Part shown: piece after piece, positions 22,374 to 34,705 of the stretch
Layout: every line of letters begins with the position of its first letter
How positions within the stretch are numbered: the stretch's first letter is position 1
Assembly: GCA_021307315.1 (NCBI GenBank)
Contig: JAJSPD010000044.1
Location: 343,455-407,454, forward strand
DNA length: 64,000 nucleotides
Direction of reading: 5' to 3'
Source of the DNA: Bisporella sp. PMI_857
Taxonomy: Eukaryota > Ascomycota > Leotiomycetes > Helotiales > Helotiaceae
The notes under the pieces: model-generated
What the model was told of the DNA's origin: nothing
What the model saw: the letters and a program-made list of their open reading frames with translations, nothing else
Databases searched by the model: none
Program-made: the position numbers and the translations under genes

Positions 22374-23512
22374 GAATGGTGTACGATTGGTATGGCATTG
22401 GTGGCGCAACTGTGCTTGGACATGGAACTGTATAAAAGCATGAGGGAGCTTCGTCATGGCATCAACTATGTTAAGTTGATTGAGGGCTTCAATGAGGGGC
22501 GAGAGGGAACACTTATACCTACGGCCTGGATGAAATTCAGCAATATCTCTGCTATGATTGTTGTATATTTTGCAAAATCATAAGAGAGGAACTAGATGTA
22601 AGAAGTGTAGTAATATCAAACTCCGAACCAGTAAATCTTCGAGCTATGAAGGCCTCACCCCGACCTTCTTGTCCTTTGTCTGCCGCTTTGAACAATGTAC
22701 AATCAGTATCATACTTCTGATTTTAACCCCTAGCAATACCTCCATATTTCCAACAGTAAAATTTCTAAGTACGAGCAACCCGTTCTCAGGTATATCAACC
22801 TGATTAGCCCACTTTCAATATGCGAAGACCTCCTGGGCACCTACAAAGAAGGAATCAAGTTTCTCGGATGATGCTTTGATGACTTCTTTCGATATGACTA
22901 TCGGCCGAAGCCGTTCTATTGCACGAATGTATCCTTGTTTGTGATGTATAGAGATAGCTCACTACCTCGAGGTCCAGGCTAGTAGTCAGTCCCGGTTTAA
23001 ATCATTCCAAGAACTTGAAGTTTAGAAATTTATACATTAGACCATTTACTCAAGCGAAAATCTTGGGGTGCTCATGGAATAGAAGGTTTTCTTTAGCTAT
23101 TGTGAGATACAGAATGTGTAGATATAGTGGTAGAGGGGTGTGTGTCAAGTTACAGTGCCTTTTAAATGAGGCACTAATAATTCTGAAGCATTGGTGGGAG
23201 ATAAAAATAGGATGCAGCTAGGTGTGGAATTAAAGAGTCGATTCCAAGGCGCATACATAAGCCGCCCCTCGTCGATTGGCTGAAGTTGACTACATCTTGC
23301 CGCCCAAGCTGTTAAGCTGCAAGTGAACCCTCCCCCCACCAAGAGTAATCGTGCCTTGATGTTGCTTGTAACTGTAAGTGCCTTTCATTTCTGCAGCTGC
23401 TATTCGCTGTCCTCAGTTGTTTCCATACCACGATCTGTATTTATTCTTCATCGTGCAAAGTCCGCTCTCTTCTGCTATAACCCTCTCCCTATTTGATCTT
23501 TGGCTACACAAA
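22374..23512. other. Intergenic, no gene seen
   Basis: About 1.1 kb. The last 150 bp before 23513 are pyrimidine-rich (CTCTTCTGC, CCCTCTCCCT), typical of a fungal promoter or 5' leader. Confidence 0.5.
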
Positions 23513-25089
23513 ATGGCGACCAGGCCTGGAGAGGATTTGGCAGCTACACTGTAAGCAGAAATCTCGGTTTCAGACTCCGCATGCGAACACTGCCTGACTT
23601 TCTACAGCTTCGGAGACGTTCACTATTATTATGGTTCTCCCACGGCAATCCCCCCCCATCACCGATTTGAGAAGGGTTCCTACGTGTACCTGTTCGAGAA
23701 CGCGGGGCAGCGGAGAGCACGTATAGAAATTGCCAACAATGCTGGGAAACCACACCAAGATGCGTTCAATGGCCGTCAGTATTTCTCGACATGTATGCGA
23801 CTGAAGCTAATCCCTGTACAGACTTAGATAATACAGATGTTCAGTATTCATATCGGCATACGAATCTAGTCACTGTGACTGTTGATGGACCAAATGCGCG
23901 ACGAGACAGTGTTGCACCGGCAGATAGTCAGGAATGGCACCTGCCGCATTTTGATCCGAGGAACGAGAATAAATATATGTATAGGCTTCACACAGTGGAT
24001 ATCTACTTCTGGACGAAGGAAGATGCGGTTCTCTTCGTGAACAGTATTCGCAGGGTCCTTCCCCCCAGCCAAATCACAGTAGAAGATGAACCAGTTGCCC
24101 CTCCTCCACATTCTGATGCTATGAGTCCGGTAGTGCAAAAGCTCGAGAGTGTTGCTATTTCTGACCCTTCCTATCAGCATGGCCAAACAAGAGATTCTCG
24201 CACAAGTTCAACCAGCTTTGCTCCACCTCCCCTATCAGCAGTACCAAGTAGTCAGCAAGCATCAAATTTTAATCCTCCATCGTCGCAAGCACAAGAGCCG
24301 CCTGCGTTTGCGCCGATGGCATACAATCCTGCAGCACCTGCAGCTCCAGAAATAATCAAACATCGTGAGAAGACACCACCTCCCGAAGACGGGGCAGCCA
24401 ATCCGCTTATGGCGGCTGCGACCTCGGATCATGGCCAGACATACGGCGGTCATCATGGTGGATTTTCAGGACCCCCAGCTCCACAAATACAATCTCAGGG
24501 AAGCTATTTCCCAGGCCCACCCGGTCCGCCGGCAGGAACTCCGCCAAGCCAAACTCAATCTCAGTCAGTACAATCGCCCTACGCACAGCACTTCCAGCAT
24601 TCCTTTGCCGCACCTCCCACTGCTCCTACCAGCGCTGTACCTGGCCCACCCCCATACAAGACTCAGTCAACACCACATGTGCCTGTCACGCAATACGCAA
24701 ATTATCCTGGCTCACCTGGAGTATCATCTGGCATGACAAGTCCAGTATACTCACCCGGCATCACCTCCCCTCAACAGCCCGCTCCATTCAATCCTTCCGC
24801 CGCGCAAACCACCGCCGCCGCTCCTCCGCCACCCGGTGGCTACGCACAATATAGCTATGGATCTACTTCTGACACGCCAGTCAGCCATACGCCGGCATTT
24901 TCAACTGACTATTCAGTCCATCAACAAGTCTACAGGCCCACTGAGTCTGAGGCTTCAATTAAGCATAACGAAAAACCTAAGCCTGCTCAGCCTAACGAGA
25001 AGCCACCTACCGGAAAGCTTGAGCAAGGAGCCGCACGACTCGAGAAGGGAGTGTCGGGCTTTTTGAAGAAATTAGAGAAGAAGTTTTAA
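23513..25089 (+). CDS. Conserved fungal protein with folded N-terminus and Pro/Gln-rich tail
   Basis: Exons 23513-23550, 23608-23774 and 23822-25089 sum to 490 aa. The second intron uses a GTCAGT donor and is the only choice that keeps frame. Residues 1-150 look folded (HYYYGSPTAIPPHHRFEKGS, YMYRLHTVDIYFWTKEDAVL, VNSIRRVLPPSQI). The rest is disordered and rich in Pro, Gln, Ser and Ala. It ends in a Lys-rich amphipathic helix, GVSGFLKKLEKKF. I do not know the function. The layout suggests a scaffold with a membrane- or protein-binding C-terminal helix. Confidence 0.82.
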
Positions 25090-25620
25090 GAGACCTGGAG
25101 CAGGAAAATGGATAAATCATCCATTTCGTTTAATAAATTGGCACGATATATATTGGATAATCTTGTCGAACTATTGTCGCATATGTTAGCAAGCAAGCGA
25201 CTTGTCACGTTCTGCTTTCAGGAGGAAAGAAGCCATAGATTTCATATTATTTGCTTTCGTGAGATATATTCAAATGCACCAGTGAACACCATGATGCCGG
25301 ATGCTTTGCCAATTTCTTCAACTTCGCAAATCAAATGAAGGTTCAGAGTCTATTGAAACGATACCCACGATCACAGCCATCATTAACAAAATTTCTGATT
25401 TTCTATCACTTGTATTACGACGTTCGATGGTTGTGGTTTTTGTATCAGGTGCCTTTGCAAAGGTGTGTTTGTCTTAGCTATTCTCGCGCAACTAGGTGTA
25501 TCGATCACCGCGTTCTAGCAATATGGCGTCATAATGGTTAGCGGTGCAACATCTTTTTCTTCTCTCACATTCTCTTCTTTCCATATTACCTCTCACGGAG
25601 CAGCATACGCCGGTTAGATC
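25090..25620. other. Intergenic, no gene seen
   Basis: 3' flank of the preceding gene. No supported features. Confidence 0.5.
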
Positions 25621-25887
25621 TTACTCCCAAAACGCCTTCCTAATATCCGGCACTTTGAAACCAGCGCTGCCTAGCACATTGCGGTTAGCATTGTATATAA
25701 ACTTTCATTTCTCTATAGTCTTCTTCATATACCCAGGCAGTGCCGCAAACTGTGAAGGCGAAAGGTCAATGATATTGTGCATCACTACACGGCGCGTTCT
25801 GCAGGCTGCCTGGCGTGATGCAGGATTACGTGCGCCACCACAAGGATAATTCATACACGAAGACAGAAAATCACATTGACGCTTCAT
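25621..25887 (-). pseudogene. 3' gene fragment with an in-frame stop
   Basis: On the minus strand one frame reads IIDLSPSQFAALPGYMKKTI, then EK-stop-KFIYNANRNVLG, then SAGFKVPDIRKAFWE and a final stop. Composition is clearly protein-like on both sides of the TGA. No start or upstream exon is recognisable, so this is probably the tail of a dead gene. Family not identified. Confidence 0.4.
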
Positions 25888-26092
25888 ATGAACGGAAAGA
25901 CACTCGAAATCGCTTACAAATAAGCTTTTGTTTGAGTAAGATGTGATTTTGTGGTTGTTACTGTACTTTATGCTCTACAAGCGTGCCGGTTATTCAAAGC
26001 TCATATTCAACATTCTGCTCCCACCAAACCCATACTTCGAAACATATCTACAGCTCATTGGCGCCCTGTTGCCCATCTTCATGATAGCTCGT

Positions 26093-26335
26093 CTAAGCAC
26101 CTGTCATCAACGGCTTCGATGGCATATAATGCCTGGGACAAAGGCAGAGACATAACCTACGTTCAACTACGGTCTCATCTGGAACTCTACGGCCTCGGAG
26201 TATATAAACCGCTGCCAGAGCTCCAGGCAGTCCAACGAAAAGGCCACAGATGCCGAACACGATCCCATATATGGCCACTGGCGGCCATTCTTTCGCTGCG
26301 TTCGCCGTGTCGTTTAAAGTGGTCATTATCACCAA
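26093..26335 (-). CDS. Possible small single-pass membrane protein
   Basis: 80-codon frame whose middle, WPPVAIYGIVFGICGLFVGL followed by PGALAAVYILRGRR, is a strong transmembrane helix with a basic flank. The tail after RGRRVPDE looks less protein-like, so the true end may be spliced. A start at MTTLNDTANAAKEW, three codons in, fits better than the first ATG. No family recognised. It may be a remnant. Confidence 0.3.
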   Translation of the reverse strand: MVIMTTLNDTANAAKEWPPVAIYGIVFGICGLFVGLPGALAAVYILRGRRVPDETVVERRLCLCLCPRHYMPSKPLMTGA

Positions 26336-27557
26336 AGGTATGATGGCTTATGTTCTAACAGCCGAGAAGATACTCCCATGAGTTGCCGATGTGATTGAGA
26401 AGAAAGTATTGCCTCCGTGTGGTAATATGGCAAAGTGATGGGTCATTTCCCTTCCGTCCTGTGGGAGAGGAACCGTCTTATAGCATTCCGGGAGGACAAT
26501 TCTCGATCTCAAGAATAAGCTTCGAGGCACATCTTGCCGTTCAAAATTGATTTTCAATTGCTCTGTACAACGTATGGAGAGTACGCCCATCTTGTACTGA
26601 GTGCCTATTTTTTGGGACTATTGCTTGATACTGAATTTCTCTCTTCAAATAGCATGCATCATTCAACTCCAGACGGTGTCAGTAAGCATATCCAAAAATC
26701 ATGCAATATAAAATCAATTGACAAGTGCCAAGCCAAGTCATATACCGCTTTGTGCCGTGCCATGAGGCAGTCGCTACTTCTACGCAGCCACGTGCACCCA
26801 TCAAATTTGGGAAATTAACATATGCAGTTCCCTAAAATGCTGATAAAGAATCTTTAGATAACCAGGCAGGTTCGTCTGCTACGGGAAAGAATTTCAAATT
26901 CTAAACACAATAACACCACATCTGTCGGCTCCGTCTTACTTCCACCACAACTTCATTCGCAAACGACATGCGGCTTTAGAACAGAACTTAATTTGAGTTA
27001 ACCCGCTTGCTTGAGCCGCACCATCATACTATCAGCTAAACATCATTTGCATGCAGCAGTGCCCGCGTTATTCGGACCACGTCAGGGATTTTCAAATCCT
27101 AAAGCGAGCAATAGAATGTCGACGTAGCAGGTAGGGTACGGCGCTCCATCAGCCGAGCTAGCAATTAAAAATTGATTATCAAACAATTTAGCTTTTCGTT
27201 GGCTATGCATCGGCTCAGCCACCTCCACGAGTTTACCGACTTTCTCACCAATAACCAACGTCCAATTAAGCTAAGAGTTAGTTTCGATGTAAATCTAGAT
27301 AAATGTTTGATTTCCCACCTCTTTCCGTATGTACAAATTTCCCCCAAGAATGCCTTGCAAAATTCATGACCATACACCCTGGCCAACGTTAGGGCCATGT
27401 AATTTCGAGATCCAACGATGCGAGTCAATATGTGGATGGTGTGACTACAGCCTTCCAGCCAAAGGCTCTGCTAACAACCTTCGTGCTGTGTGTTCTACAT
27501 TCATTTGTTGCAACGTCTTTTTTCGACTTATAGCAGCTCTGACAAAATATCCATAGC
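26336..27557. other. Intergenic, no gene seen
   Basis: Short frames only; nothing supported. Confidence 0.5.
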
Positions 27558-28999
27558 ATGCTAAACGCCATATTGTTAACGAGGAAGCCTTCAGAAACAT
27601 CACGGTTTCAGCATTCAAAGCAGGCCGAGGCCGGATGTAAGTATGCATGAGACGCACAGTTTGCAGGTGCTGATCGGATTGCATTTTAAAGACAGGTGAC
27701 CAAAGGAACATCCTTGCAAAGTCTCACGATTGCCTCCAGAAAATCAGAAACTCCTATAGTGGGTGTGGAAGAAATCGCTGAGACCATTGAGACAAACAAC
27801 CATTTCAATCCGAGGCAAACCATATCAAAAGAGACGTCGCTGCAGATTACTCAAGGAGACCAACAGCTAGTACAGAATGGCTATCATCCTATAGATCCTT
27901 ATTCGGCAACAAGGAACCTGACCGGCGCCAATACGATAGGTGGAGAAAAGTCTTTTTCACATGGCCACGCCGGTGTTGACCAGGTATTAGATAATATACC
28001 AGCAACACATCTGAGGTATATCAATTCATAATAAAAAAGGCTGAGACCTTGAGATGTGGTGGTGCTAATTTCCAATAGTTTATCCCCTCCAAGAGTGACT
28101 TCTGCCTTTGATGTATTTCACAGTCCTTCAATGGAGCAACCGACTCCTGCAACTCTTGGCTGGGACCCAGACTTTATACCATTATTCCTGAAACGCTACA
28201 AGCTCATCATGGGCGTAGCAGGCAATGAGAATTACCTTGAGTTGTTAGAGACTTGGCCTACAACTCCCCAGTTTCCCCAAATAGTTTTTTTTAATCCCCC
28301 AAAGTAAGAGTTCTAGGTACATTGGTTCGAGTAAGCTCTCTGCTAAGCAATTATAGATCTCACTTGACTGTCTATCATTGTCGGTTTCCAGGATCCTGCT
28401 GCCAATTGTTCGAAAGTAAAACTCCTCTAGACAAGCATTATATGGAGGACCATGCTTATGAATGTTCCCATAACTGGATTTGCTGCGACTATCCTTCCTG
28501 TCCACGAGATGTTTACCTAAGAATGTTAGGACATTACAATCATTTACGCAGCTTCCATAATGAGGACTTGCCGATTCTCGATAAGGATGCCCTAGTCACC
28601 AATGAGATACAAAAACAAGGTTACCGAGTGGATCCATCCTGGTGGCGCTGCTCCAGATGTTTGGAAAGAGTTGAAACACTAAGATTAAGGTGCAAAAACT
28701 GTCATCACAAAATCGAAGATGTGCGACTAGCAATGCGATTGACCATTGACAGCGTCGCTTTCAATTTTAATACTGTTGACCCAATTATGACCCTTTCCCG
28801 TTGGTTTCGTTGCGGTCCATGTTGGGATGGCGCCCATTATGCTGATAAACCTTGTCCTGCTTGCCCTCTAAAACATGTCAGGGATGGTCTTGAAGAGTAT
28901 CTAGACTTTCGGGTGATGAATGTGCGTGATCCTAAAAAGGATATACCACCTCCATTCGACATCAGAAAAATTATTGAGAGGCTTGATAGAGGCATGTAG
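27558..28999 (+). CDS. Zinc-finger protein with C2H2-like and zinc-ribbon cysteine pairs
   Basis: Exons 27692-28015, 28079-28303 and 28357-28999 are well supported, with introns of 63 and 53 bp. A first exon 27558-27640 (donor GTATGC) keeps frame and gives 424 aa, but it is tentative. Two C2H2-like units run from YHCRFPGSCCQLFE to HYMEDH, and from CCDYPSCPRDVYLRMLGHYN to LRSFH. Two CxxC...CxxC ribbons follow: CSRCLERVETLRLRCKNC and CGPCWDGAHYADKPCPAC. The N-terminal third is unstructured. Nucleic-acid binding is plausible. No nuclear signal or known family was recognised. Confidence 0.75.
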
Positions 29000-29769
29000 C
29001 TCATAGTTCATATCTAGTTAACGAAAAAAGTTTAATAATTGAGACTTGCACCAATGAATCTGACCTTGCTTTAGATCATGATCCGATTTGGGCAAAGATA
29101 GCCTTTGCTAAGTCTTTCGACTTATAATATTCTTAATTTACCAGCTACTATAATATCATAATCTCAACCAAGAAACATACTAAATCCTCAAAGAACATGC
29201 ATCTGCATGGTAGAAGCTCATGCTTTGCGGCTCACCGGCGCTAAATACTATATAAGTTCCTAAGAATGATGTCCGAAAGCTCCATCTCCCTATAGATCGA
29301 GAGCAAGACCTTCTTTAGTTGCGGCATACGGATACACGCAACAGAAAGAGGGAAGCCAGGTATCTGGGTTTGGGTATGCGATGGCGGGCAAGCTTTGTGT
29401 AAGATACCAGCCCCATTAAACGGAGAGTATACTGGCTCGGAAAACAGAGCGCTCTCGACGTAGTAAACATCGTAGTATGTTTTGAATAACTTGATATTTG
29501 TGGGAAAGGTCGATTTGAAGAGGAGCAGAATATGTCATGCCGAAAAACGAGCTTTCGATCGTAGCAAAAATTATACTACATCTGAAAACAAATAAAGCGA
29601 AAGGTAAAGATAGGTGCATATCACGATGTCGATCGAAAATATAGTCTGCTTGCAAGATATTTCACAGGGCCATCATACTTCATTATCCTGAGCTAACCAT
29701 CTAAACTACAGGCGTATGTATTCCCTCAACTACCACCATGGAGCATATCACCAATTCGACTATCGACCC
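29000..29769. other. Intergenic between convergent genes
   Basis: 3' flanks of the zinc-finger and rhodopsin-domain genes. No gene seen. Confidence 0.5.
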
Positions 29770-31609
29770 CTAGAACATGTGAAGCTCATATCTTTCCTCT
29801 AATGACAAGCCGCCTACCGAGTATTGAGATCGACCACCAGGGGAGTGGCTAGTGTGGCTGAAGAGGTACTCGGAGGATTGGCCGAATGGTAGACCAACCT
29901 TTCTGGGGGGGAGATATACCCTCTCGGTTCTAGGATGAAGGGTCGAGGCGCGAGTATTGCTAGCTCGTTGAGCCGAGAAAGGGGAAGGGCCATTGAAGTT
30001 GGTACCAGAGTGACGGCTTTGGCGGGACATCTTGGGCATCTTGATCTTTGAGAGCGCATAGCTGCAAGAATAGCGTAAGTTACGAGCCAGGTTCTTTGTC
30101 TTCTCCCATGTGACGCGACGTTCGTATGCAGTAGTCTCCAGGATCTTCTTCACTAGCTTCCAGACAGAGATCAAGTTGCCCACCATGGTCGCAACTGAAG
30201 CCTCAATGATATACCAGACGAGATAAGTCGTGGTGTAGAGATTGGTCCAGTTAAAGATCTTTCCAAGGACTGCAGCGACGATTGTAAATCCTACTGAGCC
30301 GAAAAGAGCTACCCTAACGAGCTTTCGCTGTAACGGACCATTTCTGAAATACTATTGAGATTTGTGATTAGCTTCTACTTCATATGGATGGTGGCTTTCT
30401 ATGGAAGTTACCTGCTGGCGCCAGATAACATGGACGGGGATAACTAGAAGTGCAAGATCAGATGTAATATTCAAGCACGCCTGCAAGATCGTATACTTTG
30501 TCAGAGTGGCACATTGCTCGTCTGGTACTGGTAACATCCAGTATCCGCTGAAGGGTCGACAAAGGGAGAAGTACACAGCTTCCAGGGCAACAAATGAAAC
30601 TCCAATGTAGGTCATAGTAGCGTAGACGGCTCGCTGATACCTAGTATGGCCAATACTATGATGTTGGGTCAGTCAATCTATTGCAGGATATTGGCAGGGA
30701 TAGCTTACACCATACGTCTGATAAACAATCCAACGCTCAACTTAGTTCCCCATATGGTACAGAGCATCAACTGCTCGACAGCAACGACAAGTTTCGAGCC
30801 GTAAATTCGACTAGCGACCTCAGGTCGGTTTGCTAAGATAGCAGCCTCCTGGTAATTCGGGTACAGGTTTGTCTGGTGAGTAGAAGACACTGTGATGCTA
30901 AATAGCAAGGAGACGTAGCACAACTAATCACATGTGAGTCAATCGCGTTGACATCGCAGAGCGTTGCTTACCGTTGTGAATACCATAGCAAAGTCTTCAG
31001 CACCCCACTCTCTATTTACCCAAACTACACAAATCCTTGCTCTAATATTAGTACTGCAATTTAAACTCTTGAGGCGTATGAGACAGATGCTATACGTACA
31101 CTCGAAGAACAAATGTAAGCGCGGTAACGGCTCCCCAAGTTACTGAATTGATCAAGATGGTGGCAGAAGTAGGGGACTCGTCTCCTCTTCGGATGAGGCT
31201 AAATTTGAGTATCAGCACCGACTTGAAAAAGACGCGAATATAATTACACAATACTCACTATTCGAGAGTTGCCTCCTGGTGATTGACGCCTTGATTTCCC
31301 GTAGCGATCTCTCCGATGACTAGGACAGTGACCAGCGCAGCTAAAAAGATAGCGACTATGATCATATGACAGAGTATTGCACAGACGAAGCTTGAGCTTT
31401 CTGGGGATGCCAGATAAGCCCTGTAAGTAATTGAGTCAGTATTAACTTTGCCAATTGGCTTGACCGCCATGCACAGTGGGCAAGGGGCTATTTGCCAGAT
31501 TCACTTACAAAAAGCGGTTGGCATTGCAAAATACACTCCAGATAACACCAAATAATTGAGCGCAAGCTGACTTGATGCGGGCGAAGCCTGCTTGAATTTG
31601 GTCAAACAT
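29770..31609 (-). CDS. Fungal rhodopsin-domain integral membrane protein (PTH11-like family)
   Basis: Seven exons: 31609-31509, 31420-31259, 31198-31100, 31041-30972, 30923-30709, 30655-30412, 30351-29770. Total 490 aa. Several hydrophobic helices are visible (for example MIIVAIFLAALVTVLVIG, IGVSFVALEAVYFSLC, CLNITSDLALLVIPVHVIW, VALFGSVGFTIVAAVLG). The blocks TKLSVGLFIRRM, LCRPFSGYWMLP and NITSDLALLVIPV match the fungal rhodopsin-type (non-opsin) domain. No retinal Lys is evident. The last ~150 residues are a cytoplasmic Ser/Arg-rich tail. Unusually, a long insert (about residues 130-175, THQTNLYPNYQEAA...) lies between helices. Role unknown. Relatives include surface sensors. Confidence 0.85.
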
Positions 31610-33855
31610 CTCGGAGGTGGAGAGCAAGATCGTGCGAGATTGTCTTTGGTATGGAGGTGTAGATATAAATTTGGAAGACGAGGCGGAGATAGAATTGACC
31701 GCCTACTAGCGTCCTCAAAATGTTTGGCAGAGAACGGGCGTAAGCTATCGTAAACATGTATATAGGAAAACTAAACGCCGAACCGAGGAAAGCGGCATTG
31801 GAAAAAGACCTATACAGATTGTGCTTATACTAGAGCAAACTCGTCCGCCTCATATGACCATTTATTACCTCAAAATCCTCAAAGATAAGATATCAACCCT
31901 GCCGCAATAGATGGTCATCGGTCGGAAGGACTCGCTGGGACAACGAGTTGGAGAATTTCGATTTTGCCTTTAGACAGTCCGAGACGATATCAGGAGGCGA
32001 TCTGACGATGCCGAATCAGCAGATTGGCTACTGAAATAGGGGCTTGAGTGAGGAGGTGCGTTCGAATTAATTCGAGAAGTTCAGTACTCAGCAACATGTC
32101 CAGATGCATGTGCTCTCTTAGCTGATTCTCCGCATAGTGTCAGAAAAACCTCTTTCGAGCCAGTCGCCATTATATGCGCCAAAGTATGCATAGCTATCTT
32201 TAACAGACAATGGTGCTCATTCGCGTCAATGCTGGCGCTTTGGCCAGAATGAGGACTGACCTTGGGGAGTGCTTTTCGTATCTACCAGCTGTAGCCAAAG
32301 TCGACCGAAAGCCGTCAATACACATTATCGGTTCGTACTAAAGGAATCGCGGTAAGAATGGCTATACATCCTAGAACATGCGCTGGGCTGATATCGGACG
32401 CATAATAGAAGCCAGGCCAACAGATAACTAACTCTAACTCTTGTCGAGAAGCTACACCGATTCCACATGATGTGAAATACACGACCAAAGAGAGAGGTAA
32501 TTCGAGTCTCTTAAAGTAAGAGGATGGGTAGGAGAATTTGGAAATGGTCTGGATCAGAAACAACACGAAATGCTTTACATAGAGCATTTGAGTGAACCAT
32601 GCTGGGCATTCTGGCCAGTAGTACTCCGTCGTGGATGGATGCTGGACACTCCACGGAGTCGCCCATATGGGCTATAGGCGCATCAATTCGTGTATCTCAG
32701 CTCTCTACTTAACAAGCTAGGTGGCCACGGAATATGCAGTAAGATTTATCGCTGGGTCGATCAGAAACAAACACGAACATCGCCTGAAGGACTGCTTGCC
32801 ACACAGGTGTAATGGGAAGGCCCAAGCTGGTCCAATATCTTGTTGGCTCCAACCAGCGAGTTCCTTTTGGGTTCTATAGACAATTTCACGGCGCGCGCTC
32901 GTATTGCTAGGTATACAGCAAAAGTTCAAGCAGACACCCATTTCCTGAAGGTACCCCGCAGACGATACCCGCCTTTTGAGGTTCTCATATCAGACCTTAA
33001 ATCGGCGCTTGAGCGTGGATGCTATCTTGTGATGATTTCCTCGTCGTAACAGCGCCAAATGGCAAAGCGGATGACATGCCTTCAACAGGCTCACGATGGG
33101 ATGAGCCTATAGATCATACAGTCACACCACGACAAACACGTTGGCTTTGATAACATGATTGAAAGCACAGTCTAGGAATCCATCAATATCAAGATTGCTT
33201 TAACTTTGAAAGCATGTGGAGACTGAAGGCCTTTTGCATAACTGGGATATGCTGATATCGAACAGCTTACACCGAGGCTGAACGATGCATGCAGTAGCCA
33301 AGGCCATCTCGCCTTCGTTCGCGTACATCGACCCCAACAACTTTGCGCAGTACTGTACATAAAAAAGGCCACGGCTCGTTGGATGGCCAGTGAAGCGGTT
33401 TTGTAGAGAAACCGCATCCTCGAAATTGTAATATGGTGGTATCGTCTCCGATGGTTGGAAATCCCATACGCTTTGATAGCAGGCGTTGTATGACTGGAAA
33501 AGAACTCAAGGCTAGCAGAAGCGACCTGGCCAGCATGCCACTCAACATGCTTCCAGACAACGAAAGGTATGCACTGAATTATTAACGGATAGCGAGCATA
33601 TTAATGCATCAAGATGAGCGAAACTTTTCTGATAGATCTTGACCAACTTCGGTCTGCGATTAACTCAACATACGAAGACGGTCACGGTACCACATAAACT
33701 CGGAGCTTGATCCAACAAATTGTACGTTGTACGCTTGGATCTTCCACGGAAGTTTGTCGAATTCTTCATTGCCATCAGCTTCGCGCAAGTCCTAAAACTC
33801 CAACGCTATGCTTAGCCAAAAAGAGGGTTTTAAGTCCGTCTATGATCACTTTTTA
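31610..33855. other. Long intergenic stretch, possibly with decayed coding DNA
   Basis: 2.2 kb with no gene I can model. The minus-strand frame 33267-33560 (containing MLARSLLLALSSFPVIQRLL and LHWPSNEPWPFLCTVLRKV) has protein-like composition but no start, splice sites or recognised family. Confidence 0.4.
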
Positions 33856-34325
33856 TCACGCCGAGGGTACAATGAAAGCTTTAAGCGCGCTGCGTACGTC
33901 CCCATCGTGAGACTTCAAAAGCTCTGTTGCCTTAACCTTGGATAGTTCGAGCTCTTCCACCTGCGAGACGATTAGTATATGACATGCTTGGAGAGGTGTA
34001 GAGATTAAAATCTCTCGCATACCACCAGAGCAATATCGCCTTGATCAACCTTCACAACTTTCTTGACAAGCCTTGATTGGTCTTCTTTTTTGGTTACTGA
34101 GCCATTGGTTGCCGCTGAACCAGCTAGCCTGTCCATCGCCTTGCGTACAGCATCTTGATCGACGTCTTTCGCGACAGAAGAGTCGTCATCCCGTGGGGCA
34201 TCTAGGGACGAGAGAGCCGCTTGCTCTTTACGTGCTTCAGCAGTTTTGGCAGCCGCAGGAATCTCGTCATCTACATCACCCGTTGTGGCGCCTTCAACTA
34301 TCGTTGATGGTTGAGCTTCAGCCAT
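33856..34325 (-). CDS. HYPK-like UBA-domain protein
   Basis: Exons 34325-34023 and 33960-33856 (62-bp intron) encode 135 aa. The N-terminal half is acidic and disordered. The C-terminus, DIALVVVEELELSKVKATEL followed by LKSHDGDVRSALKAFIVP, is the HYPK/NAC-alpha type UBA fold, restored only by splicing. In other eukaryotes HYPK binds the NatA N-terminal acetyltransferase at the ribosome. A basic QSRLVKKVVKVDQ helix before the UBA matches the part that contacts NatA. Confidence 0.88.
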
Positions 34326-34705
34326 TGTGAGTAAAGCTTTATATTCTAATAGAGGATACTGAGCTCTGCAGATTGAAGACAATGATAGGTATTGTGTTGA
34401 TGTCTGAATAAGAAATTCTTGGCATCCGTAGGCCCTGCATTCACGGTTGTGCGGGATCTAACGAAATGCGGCTAGCGTCAAACTCTTTTGATAAAGACAC
34501 GTCTAATATTCGGTTCTACATAGTTGACAACATCACCAAGTGTTTGACTCTGCCTGACTGCACAGGACGTAGTCTGACAATTCAACTAACGAAGCTATAC
34601 AAGTACCTACAGTGTTTGTTCCTTTTGAGGCTTCGAGTCCCCATCGAGAAGGAGGTAGGGTTGATCTACATATTGGCCAGAATCTATTTGGTGACTCAAC
34701 TGGAC
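34326..34705. promoter_or_regulatory. Shared divergent upstream region, HYPK and DAHP synthase
   Basis: 380 bp between divergent start codons must carry both promoters. An open frame leads into the DAHP synthase start but is not needed to explain it. Confidence 0.5.

Noticed and set aside
30964..31146. Plus-strand frames within the rhodopsin-domain gene
   Set aside because: They are antisense shadows of verified exons and introns.
32840..33560. Possible genes in the 31.6-33.9 kb gap
   Set aside because: Protein-like patches lack starts, splice sites and recognised families, so they are described only as unresolved.
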